This document shows positions 57,786 through 64,000 of a stretch of DNA of 64,000 bases, piece by piece (positions within the stretch are counted from its first letter, which is position 1; each line of letters opens with the position of its first letter). Both the position numbers and the translations under genes were made by a program. The stretch lies in the NCBI GenBank assembly GCA_963850765.1, contig CAWKMN010000005.1, positions 62,001-126,000 on the forward strand. The letters run 5' to 3'. The stretch is from CAWKMN01 sp963850765 (GTDB taxonomy: Bacteria; Chloroflexota; Anaerolineae; Aggregatilineales; Aggregatilineaceae). The notes under the pieces are model-generated. The model did not search any database and had not been told where the DNA came from. It saw nothing but the letters and a program-made list of their open reading frames with translations.

Positions 57786-59504
57786 TTACCCGTCGTGCTG
57801 GCCCTTCTGCTGAAGTTTCGCCCAGGTGTCTTTCAGACTCACCGTGCGGTTGAAGACCAGCTTCTCCGGTGTTGAGTTGGGATCGACGCAGAAATAGCCC
57901 TGGCGCTCGAACTGGAAGAGGTCGCCGGGCTGTGCGTCCGCCAGCGTCGGCTCGACATAACACGGAGCCAGCACCTCGAGCGAGTTCGGGTTCAGATTGG
58001 CGATGAAATCCTGCCCCACTTCGACATCATCCGGGTTTGGCGTGGTGAACAAGTGATCATAGACGCGCACCTCGGCTTCGAGCGCGTGCGCCGCCGATAC
58101 CCAGTGCAGCGTCGCCTTGACCTTGCGGCCGTCCGGTGCGTCGCCGCCTTTCGTGGCCGGGTCATACGTGCAGCGCAGCTCGACAATATTCCCGTCCGCG
58201 TCCTTGATCACGTCCGTGCAGGTGATGAAATAGGCATAGCGCAGCCGGACCTCGCGCCCCGGAGCCAGCCGGTAGAATTTCTTCGGCGGGTCTTCCATGA
58301 AGTCGTCCTGCTCGATATACAGCACTTTCGAGAAGGGAACCTTGCGCGCCCCGGCGCTCTCGTCTTCGGGGTTGTTGATGGCGCTCATCTCCTCGACCTG
58401 ATCGTCGGGGTAGTTCTCGATGACGACGCGCAGCGGGTGCAGCACGGCCATCTTGCGCGGCGCGCGGCGGTTCAGGTCTTCGCGCAGGCAGTATTCCAGC
58501 AGTTCGAACTCGACAATGCTGTTCGCCTTGGCGACGCCGATCCGTTCGGAGAAATCGCGGATCGCCTCGGACGTATAGCCGCGCCGCCGCATCCCGGAGA
58601 TGGTCGGCATGCGCGGATCGTCCCAGCCGCTCACGTGCCCCTCCTTGACCAGCCGCAGCAGCTTGCGCTTGCTCATCACGGTGTAGGTCAGGGTGAGGCG
58701 GGCGAACTCGATCTGCTGCGGGGCGTAGATGCCCAACTGCTGCACAAACCAGTCATACAGCGGGCGGTGCGCCTCGAATTCGAGCGTGCAGATCGAGTGC
58801 GTGATGCCCTCAATCGAATCCGACTGGCCGTGCGCCCAGTCGTACATCGGGTAGATGCACCACTCGTTGCCCGTGCGCGGATGCTCCGCGTGCAGGATGC
58901 GGTACATAACCGGGTCGCGCATGTTCAGGTTCGGGTGCGACATATCGATCTTGGCGCGCAGCACGCGCGTCCCGTCGGGGAATTCGCCGTTCTTCATGCG
59001 CTCGAACAGATCGAGATTTTCCTCAACGGAGCGGCCGCGGTACGGGCTTTCTTTGCCGGGCTCGGTCAGCGTGCCGCGATACTCGCGGATCTCGTCGGCG
59101 CTCAGATCATCGACGTAGGCGTTGCCATCGCGGACCAACTGCACCGCCCAGTCGTACAACTGCTGGAAATAGTCGGAGGCAAAAAACAGGCGATCGTCCC
59201 AATCCGCGCCGAGCCAGCGCACATCGGCAATGATCGAGTCGATGTATTCCTGCTCCTCTTTGGTCGGGTTGGTATCGTCAAAGCGCAGGTTGAACTTGCC
59301 GCCGTACTTCTGCGCCGTGCCGTAATTCAGGTTGATCGACTTGGCGTGGCCGATATGCAGGTAGCCGTTCGGCTCCGGCGGGAAGCGCGTATGCACGCGC
59401 CCGCCAAACCGGCCGGTCCGGTTGTGCTCGTCGATGATCGCGTGAACGAAATTCGAGGCGGCTTCGGCTGCCTCGGGGGTATGGGTCGTCTCTGCTTCGC
59501 TCAT
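57786..59504 (-). CDS. glnS: Glutaminyl-tRNA synthetase
   Basis: The 572-residue product charges tRNA-Gln directly. Class I HIGH is present in PPEPNGYLHIGHAKSINLN near residues 42-60 and the KMSKS-type loop is VMSKRKLL. The C-terminal half is the two-barrel anticodon-binding domain of bacterial GlnRS (QGYFCVDPNS near the end). The ATG at 59504 is chosen as the start preceded by AGAAGAG; the frame reaches 59540. Its presence means the genome need not rely on the Glu-tRNA amidotransferase route for glutamine. Confidence 0.95.
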   Translation of the reverse strand: MSEAETTHTPEAAEAASNFVHAIIDEHNRTGRFGGRVHTRFPPEPNGYLHIGHAKSINLNYGTAQKYGGKFNLRFDDTNPTKEEQEYIDSIIADVRWLGADWDDRLFFASDYFQQLYDWAVQLVRDGNAYVDDLSADEIREYRGTLTEPGKESPYRGRSVEENLDLFERMKNGEFPDGTRVLRAKIDMSHPNLNMRDPVMYRILHAEHPRTGNEWCIYPMYDWAHGQSDSIEGITHSICTLEFEAHRPLYDWFVQQLGIYAPQQIEFARLTLTYTVMSKRKLLRLVKEGHVSGWDDPRMPTISGMRRRGYTSEAIRDFSERIGVAKANSIVEFELLEYCLREDLNRRAPRKMAVLHPLRVVIENYPDDQVEEMSAINNPEDESAGARKVPFSKVLYIEQDDFMEDPPKKFYRLAPGREVRLRYAYFITCTDVIKDADGNIVELRCTYDPATKGGDAPDGRKVKATLHWVSAAHALEAEVRVYDHLFTTPNPDDVEVGQDFIANLNPNSLEVLAPCYVEPTLADAQPGDLFQFERQGYFCVDPNSTPEKLVFNRTVSLKDTWAKLQQKGQHDG

Positions 59505-59614
59505 AGATGTTACTCTTCTATCTGGTTCGAGTTTGGACATTCAATGCGCCTAGTGTACCCGATCCGTGCGGGAAAGCGTAGGCTCTGTTCGGGCCCCTTG
59601 TACTGCGCCGCATC

Positions 59615-59623
59615 TGGTATAAT
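59615..59623 (+). promoter_or_regulatory. Extended -10 promoter of the VapBC-like module
   Basis: TGGTATAAT at 59615-59623 is an extended -10; a TTGTAC lies 14 bases upstream, too close for a normal -35. It is 40 bases before the antitoxin ATG. Confidence 0.45.
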
Positions 59624-59663
59624 TATGAGTGTCGCATCTCTCAGTTCCAAGCAGGAGGGAGTT

Positions 59664-59906
59664 ATGGCAACTGTTGGGAATATGACGCTTGAAGAGCTCA
59701 AGGCGCTCATTGATCAGCGCATTAGTGAACGCCTAAGCAGTGTTCTGGGCAACTTTGAACTTGGCGAAGAAGACCTTTTCGCTGAAGAGGAGTCGGATAC
59801 TCGCTCGTGGGAGCAGGTTCAGCAAGATATCGAGCGGGAGCGATGGACGCCTCCACCCGGCGCAAAGTCATCGCTTGATCTGCTGCGCGACGATCGAGAT
59901 AGCTGA
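59664..59906 (+). CDS. Putative antitoxin of a VapBC-type module
   Basis: The 80-residue acidic product starts after AGGAGGGA. It has an N-terminal helical part (LEELKALIDQRISERLSSVL) and an acidic middle with SWEQVQQDIERERW, resembling antitoxins whose C-terminus wraps around the PIN toxin. No clear AbrB or RHH DNA-binding fold is seen. Its stop shares one base with the start of the next gene, the tight coupling typical of such pairs. Confidence 0.65.
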   Translation: MATVGNMTLEELKALIDQRISERLSSVLGNFELGEEDLFAEEESDTRSWEQVQQDIERERWTPPPGAKSSLDLLRDDRDS

Positions 59907-60331
59907 TGACAACGTACATCGTTGATGCGAGCGTCGTCATCGAATATCTTGTCACGGGACCTTACACGGCTAACGCGCGGGCATTGTTCACTCAGGTCAA
60001 ACCTGCTGACCGGCTCATTGTGCCGGAATTCTGCCTGCTTGAGTGTACGAACGTACTCTGGAAACAAGTTCGTTTTCAGGGGATGACCCCCATCCAGGCT
60101 CAGAGTTCGCTTCGGAATTTGCGAAGATTGCCGCTGACACGTGTTCCGGTCAAAGCTGTGCTGCGCACTACCCTTATAATTGCACTGAAACATAAGCTTG
60201 CAGCCTATGATTCGGCGTATGTTGCGCTGGCGATTTGTTTGGGCTCTCCACTTGTGACTATCGATCGACCTCAGAGTCAGGCCGCAACTGCCGAGGGTGT
60301 CGCTGTGGCCCCGATCACCGGCTTTATCTGA
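59906..60331 (+). CDS. vapC: PIN-domain ribonuclease toxin (VapC-like)
   Basis: The 141-residue product has the PIN-domain acidic residues: IVDASVVIEYL with Asp7, PEFCLLECTNVLW with a Glu near 46, AAYDSAYVALA with an Asp near 101, and VTIDRPQ with an Asp near 119. VapC toxins cut tRNA or rRNA when the antitoxin decays. It is coupled to the upstream antitoxin gene. Confidence 0.85.
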   Translation: MTTYIVDASVVIEYLVTGPYTANARALFTQVKPADRLIVPEFCLLECTNVLWKQVRFQGMTPIQAQSSLRNLRRLPLTRVPVKAVLRTTLIIALKHKLAAYDSAYVALAICLGSPLVTIDRPQSQAATAEGVAVAPITGFI

Positions 60332-60370
60332 TACATGCCTCGATCTCGTTCCGTCTCTTGCGATTCCCCG

Positions 60371-60399
60371 TTCAAACCGATCCGCCCTTCTGTTATAAT
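60371..60399 (+). promoter_or_regulatory. Promoter of gltX
   Basis: TTCAAA at 60371-60376, a 17-base spacer and TATAAT at 60394-60399. Confidence 0.55.
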
Positions 60400-60445
60400 G
60401 CTCCTGCCGCACCTCTGAGCCTTATCATCATAAGGAGCGAACAAC

Positions 60446-61930
60446 GTGTCTGACAGCAGTGATTTACCCGTCCGGGTGCGATTTGCACCCAGTCCCACCG
60501 GGCCGATGCATATCGGCGGCGTGCGGACAGCCCTCTTCAACTGGCTGTTTGCCCGCCATCACGGGGGGAAGTTCATCTTGCGGATCGAAGATACCGACCA
60601 GAAGCGTTATGACCCCGACGCGGTGCAACTGATCACCCAAGGGCTGCGCTGGCTGGGGATCGATTGGGATGAAGGGCCGGAGGTTGGCGGCGAGTTTGGA
60701 CCCTACTTCCAATCGGAGCGGACGGAGCTGTACCAACAGTGGGCGAACTGGCTGGTCGATCACGATCTGGCCTACCGCTGCTACTGCACGACGGAACGGC
60801 TGGAGGCGCTTCGCGCGCAGCAGGTAGCCGCCAAGCAGGATCCCGGCTATGACCGGCGCTGCCGCTATCTGACGCCCGAGGAACGCGAACGGCTCCACGC
60901 GGAAACGGGCGGCCGTTACGTGATCCGCTTCAAGATGCCGGTGGACGGATCCACCACGGTGTACGACATCCTGCGTGGTGACATCACCTTTGATAACCAT
61001 AAGCTGCAGGATCTCGTGCTGCTGAAGTCGGATGGCTTTCCAACGTACCATCTGGCGAACGTGGTGGACGATCACTATATGCAGATCAGCCACATCATGC
61101 GCGCCGAAGAATGGATCTCGTCCGCGCCGGTTCACAAGAACCTGTATGCGGCGTTCGACTGGGCTATGCCGCACATCGCGCATCTGCCCGTGATCCTGAA
61201 CCCGAGCGGCAAGGGCAAGCTCTCCAAGCGCAGCGCGGGCTTTATGGAAAACGGCCAGCGCGTGCCAATCCTGCTGCACGAATACCGCGAGGGCGGATAC
61301 GTGCCGGAAGCGATCGTCAACTTCCTGACCAATATCGGCTGGAGCTTTGGCGACGACCGCGAAGTGTTCAGCGTCGAAGAGACGATTGAACGGTTCGACC
61401 TGTCGCGCGTGCATACCGGCGGGAGCAGTTTCCCGATTGATAAGCTGGACTGGCTGAACGGAATCTATCTGAGCAAGATGGATCCGGGGCGGCTGGCGAT
61501 GCTGCTCCGGCCGGTGTTTGAGTTTGCCGGGTACGAGGTCAACCTCGACGTGCTGGCGCGGATCACGCCGCTGCTGCAAGGGCGGATCAAGACCTTGAAC
61601 GACGCGATCCCGATGGGCGGGTTCTTCTTCGCGGAGTGCTTCGAGCCAGCAACTGCGGCCGCGATTATCCAGGACAAGATGGACGCGGCCAGCACCAAAG
61701 CGGCGTTCGAAGCAGCGCTGGCCCGGCTGGAATCGCTGCCGGACTTCCGCGCGGAGACGCAGGAGACTGCCATGCGGGCGCTCGTCGAGGAACTGGGGCT
61801 GAAGCCGAACCAGCTTTTTGGCGCGTTACGGATGGTGACGACGTGCCAGCAGGTCTCGCCGCCGCTGTTCGAGACGATGGAAATCCTGGGGCGCGAAACG
61901 AGCTTGGCGCGCATCCGCGCAGGCGATTGA
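60446..61930 (+). CDS. gltX: Glutamyl-tRNA synthetase
   Basis: The 494-residue product charges tRNA-Glu. The HIGH-type motif is PTGPMHIGGVRTALFNWLFA near residues 16-35, and the KMSKS loop is GKLSKRSAG. The C-terminal half is the all-helical anticodon-binding domain of non-discriminating and discriminating bacterial enzymes (QLFGALRMVTTCQQVSPPLF near the end). The start is a GTG after AAGGAG. Since glnS is also present, it is probably the discriminating type. Confidence 0.95.
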   Translation: MSDSSDLPVRVRFAPSPTGPMHIGGVRTALFNWLFARHHGGKFILRIEDTDQKRYDPDAVQLITQGLRWLGIDWDEGPEVGGEFGPYFQSERTELYQQWANWLVDHDLAYRCYCTTERLEALRAQQVAAKQDPGYDRRCRYLTPEERERLHAETGGRYVIRFKMPVDGSTTVYDILRGDITFDNHKLQDLVLLKSDGFPTYHLANVVDDHYMQISHIMRAEEWISSAPVHKNLYAAFDWAMPHIAHLPVILNPSGKGKLSKRSAGFMENGQRVPILLHEYREGGYVPEAIVNFLTNIGWSFGDDREVFSVEETIERFDLSRVHTGGSSFPIDKLDWLNGIYLSKMDPGRLAMLLRPVFEFAGYEVNLDVLARITPLLQGRIKTLNDAIPMGGFFFAECFEPATAAAIIQDKMDAASTKAAFEAALARLESLPDFRAETQETAMRALVEELGLKPNQLFGALRMVTTCQQVSPPLFETMEILGRETSLARIRAGD

Positions 61931-61942
61931 GACGTTGTAGAG

Positions 61943-62089
61943 CCTCACCGCCTGGCCCCCTCTCCACCCCTGGAGAGAGGATATAGTGTAGCTACTGAAC
62001 TCATCGTTGGCGTGTTAATTGTAGGGGCGTATTGCAATACGCCCCTACGTTGCCAGCTAGCTGCTCCGGTTGTGCATTAGGGGTGAGGC
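61943..62089. repeat. Family A palindrome with nested family C (copy A10)
   Basis: CCTCACCGCC on the left and GGGGTGAGGC on the right bracket a family C hairpin, GGGGCGTATTGCAATACGCCCC, near 62024. The right boundary touches the stop codon of the next gene. It fills the gap between the convergent gltX and phosphatidyltransferase genes. Confidence 0.8.
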
Positions 62090-62898
62090 TAGGCCACCGT
62101 CTCCGAATAATCGTCGAGGGTAAGATTGGGGGATGACCAGTCTGCGCCGGCGATTGTCTCGGTCACGCTGGCGGGCTGGGGGCGGCGGCTGTCGATACGC
62201 CCATGCCGCACCAGCCAATCTGCGTAGAAGCTGGCGATCATATAGTACGCCGGATAAAACAGGCTGATCCACACCAGCGCGTCCGGGGGATTGCTTTGAG
62301 TCAGCAGGTAAACCACCATGCCGAACCAGACCGCGCCCAGTGCCCAGGTCGTTTTCCACAGAAAATCGTTCTTGCTGGCATACAGGTACCGGGTGGGGAT
62401 CACCGTCAGGATGCCGGGCACAACGACCAGCAGCACGGCCAGCGGCGCGGCGGGCTGGAACCAGAACAGGTAAAGCGCCACGATATTCCAGTAACTCGGG
62501 AAACCGAGAAAGAACGCGTCTTCGGTCTTCATTTCCGTCTGCCCATAAGCATACAGCGCGGCCAGCACCGGCACGGCTAACCAGACCGGATGCGGCAGCA
62601 GAGCATCATGCCACATGATGAAAACCGGCACCCATACAAAGGTCAGCACGTCGATAACGTTATCCATCATCGCGCCGTCGAAGTAGGGCAGCACCTCACG
62701 CACCCGCACGCGCCGGGCCAGCAGCCCGTCGGTGGAATCGATCAGACTTGTGAGGATCAGCAGCAAAAACGCATCGCGGGTGCGGCCTTCGGCGGCGGCG
62801 ATCAGGGCAAAGATCCCCACTACGCCCCCGGACGCAGTATAAAGATGGACCATCCAGGCGGCAAGTTTGCGATTTAGCACTCGGGTACCCTCACGCAA
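62089..62898 (-). CDS. CDP-alcohol phosphatidyltransferase, Pcs-like
   Basis: The 269-residue product has eight or so helices and the CDP-alcohol signature D-x2-D-G-x2-A-R spaced to F-D-G-x3-D-x3-D: IDSTDGLLARRVRVREVL near residues 53-70 followed by FDGAMMDNVIDVL. This spacing and the VFVP/VWVP stretch fit phosphatidylcholine synthase (Pcs) and related enzymes, which use CDP-diacylglycerol, rather than PgsA. The TAG stop lies at the edge of repeat A10. It probably makes a membrane phospholipid headgroup; choline use is inferred from family resemblance only. Confidence 0.75.
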   Translation of the reverse strand: MREGTRVLNRKLAAWMVHLYTASGGVVGIFALIAAAEGRTRDAFLLLILTSLIDSTDGLLARRVRVREVLPYFDGAMMDNVIDVLTFVWVPVFIMWHDALLPHPVWLAVPVLAALYAYGQTEMKTEDAFFLGFPSYWNIVALYLFWFQPAAPLAVLLVVVPGILTVIPTRYLYASKNDFLWKTTWALGAVWFGMVVYLLTQSNPPDALVWISLFYPAYYMIASFYADWLVRHGRIDSRRPQPASVTETIAGADWSSPNLTLDDYSETVA

Positions 62899-62921
62899 TA
62901 ATCCGGGCGAAGAATTTAGTC

Positions 62922-63025
62922 ATGAGATGTGAGTTTGAGTTTTGAGTCAGGGTCGAGGACCCTGGACCGATACGGGCGAATCACAGCCCGGAACTCAAAA
63001 CTCACAACTCATGACTCACGACTAC
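62922..63025. repeat. Family E inverted repeat with a nested hairpin
   Basis: GTTTGAGTTTTGAGTC on the left and GGAACTCAAAACTCACAACT on the right enclose CAGGGTCGAGGACCCTG and a second small hairpin (CGGGC...GCCCG). It ends at the DedA stop codon. Confidence 0.7.
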
Positions 63026-63709
63026 TTATAATTCGGTACTCTTGGCGGCTTCGCGAGCGACACGCCGGGCGGCCCGCACGCGCCGCGCGATCCAGTAGAG
63101 CAGGGCGGCAGCCATCACGGCGTACCACACGTTAGTATACACATTGAGCCAGCGCAGAATATCTTCCCACTGGCTGCCCAGCCACATGCCGAACAGGGTC
63201 AGCGGCGCGATCCACAGGAACGAGCCGAGCGCCGTATAAAACACGAACGACAGCAGCGGCATTCGCACCACACCCGCCGGGATCGATACCACGCTGTGTA
63301 CCAGCGGCACCAGCCGCGCGACCAGCACCAGCGGGCCACCCCACCGCGCGAACAGATCCAGCGCGCGATTGTAGTCATCCACCGAAACGATGGTAATGGT
63401 CCAGCGCCACAGCCGGATCGTACCGTAGCGAGCGATCGCAACGCGCGCCCGTTCTTCACCGAGCCAGGAGCCAAGGCCGTAGTATAACAACGAACCGGCC
63501 AATGATCCCAAAACGCCCGTCGCAATCACGCCCCATGCGGTGAGCTGCCCATCATAGACCAGCTTGCCAGCCATCGGATAAAGAAATTCCGATGGGGTCG
63601 GCGGGAACAGGTTTTCGAACAGCGCGATGATGAGCACGCCGGGCAGTCCCACCACTTCCACCAGTTGTTCCAATGCGGCGGCCAGCGCTTCGACGACGTC
63701 TGTGAGCAT
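63026..63709 (-). CDS. DedA/SNARE-associated family membrane protein
   Basis: The 227-residue product has the DedA layout: ENLFPPTPSEFLYPMAGKLV near residues 32-51, then GSLAGSLLYYGLGSWLGEE, then FARWGGPLVLVARLVPLVHS near 119-138 with the conserved Arg and Pro, then IPAGVVRMPLLSF near 142-154. DedA proteins are thought to scramble or flip undecaprenyl phosphate and phospholipids. It lies next to the phospholipid synthesis gene on the same strand. Confidence 0.9.
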   Translation of the reverse strand: MLTDVVEALAAALEQLVEVVGLPGVLIIALFENLFPPTPSEFLYPMAGKLVYDGQLTAWGVIATGVLGSLAGSLLYYGLGSWLGEERARVAIARYGTIRLWRWTITIVSVDDYNRALDLFARWGGPLVLVARLVPLVHSVVSIPAGVVRMPLLSFVFYTALGSFLWIAPLTLFGMWLGSQWEDILRWLNVYTNVWYAVMAAALLYWIARRVRAARRVAREAAKSTEL

Positions 63710-63857
63710 GGTATGTTCCTATGGTTCAACGCGCATTGTGCCATTATACGGTATTTGGCGCGTAAGCCACAGGGCGTTTTTGCCGAATCGGCTGACCGTG
63801 CCTGTATCTAATAGCTAATTTATTAATCGTGATAGAAATCGTCGAGTGGGGACGTCC
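63710..63857. other. Intergenic region upstream of dedA
   Basis: 148 bases with two A/T-rich patches (near 63735-63755 and 63808-63835) but no clear gene, repeat or terminator. Confidence 0.4.
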
Positions 63858-64000
63858 TCAGCCGCCGCCCAACAGGGCGTTGATGATCGAGAAAACCAGG
63901 CTGTTGACCCCACACGACAGCACCGCCAGCAGGATCCCGGCGATCAGAATGGTGCCGCAGCCGGACATCCAGCCAAAATGATAGACCTTGCTGATCAGCT
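63858..64000 (-). CDS. Membrane protein C-terminus, cut by the window edge
   Basis: The last 46 codons of a gene that enters from the right edge: HFGWMSGCGTILIAGILLAV, a single membrane helix, then NSLVFSIINALLGGG and TGA at 63858-63860. No family can be assigned. Confidence 0.55.
   Translation of the reverse strand, partial: LISKVYHFGWMSGCGTILIAGILLAVLSCGVNSLVFSIINALLGGG

Overview
The window comes from a GC-rich bacterium, most likely a member of the Chloroflexota (Anaerolineae-like). This is inferred from protein families, not from a marker tree. Two proteins carry the YYY motif of the DUF2298/TIGR03662 (Chlor_Arch_YYY) family, and a partner gene has the DE and HGP signatures of TIGR03663. 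Both families are known mainly from Chloroflexota and some Archaea. Dense families of interspersed palindromes fit the same group.

Layout. 0-7 kb: a secreted protein cut by the window edge, a PP2C-like phosphatase, tRNA-Gly(CCC), an AlkZ-related protein, a flippase-like membrane protein overlapping a GT4 glycosyltransferase, a haem-binding-domain protein, a methyltransferase and msrB. 7-30.6 kb: a run of very large membrane proteins on the + strand, comprising three GT-C-like proteins, a fused GT39/DUF2298 protein, a second DUF2298 protein and a TIGR03663-NHL protein, with an ECF sigma factor and zinc-finger anti-sigma factor among them. It looks like a cell-surface glycan assembly locus. 30.6-34.5 kb: an APC permease and proS, which has its own promoter and a structured leader. 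34.6-43.5 kb: the translation and ribosome-maturation block nusA-ylxR-infB-(epimerase)-rbfA-nrnA-truB-ribF. 43.5-57.5 kb: era and pepF, a CorC/HlyC protein, aldehyde dehydrogenase, an SDR oxidoreductase, a URO-D-family protein, a TauE/SafE exporter, DinB, a baeRF-type protein, rodA and small hypotheticals. 57.8-64 kb: glnS, a VapBC-like module, gltX, a Pcs-like CDP-alcohol phosphatidyltransferase, DedA, and a membrane protein cut by the right edge.

Two features cut across the annotation. First, about ten genes are broken by roughly thirty short indels, mostly single-base gains. They include proS and nusA, which cannot plausibly be lost. Uncorrected sequencing error is the simplest reading, so these genes are given as reconstructed spans with the shift positions listed. 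Second, at least five families of palindromic repeats occupy intergenic DNA. One of them (CCTCACCCC...CTCTCCAC...GGAGAGGGG...GGGGTGAGGC) also sits inside four of the membrane glycosyltransferase genes, is read as protein there, and in places carries another palindrome nested inside it.
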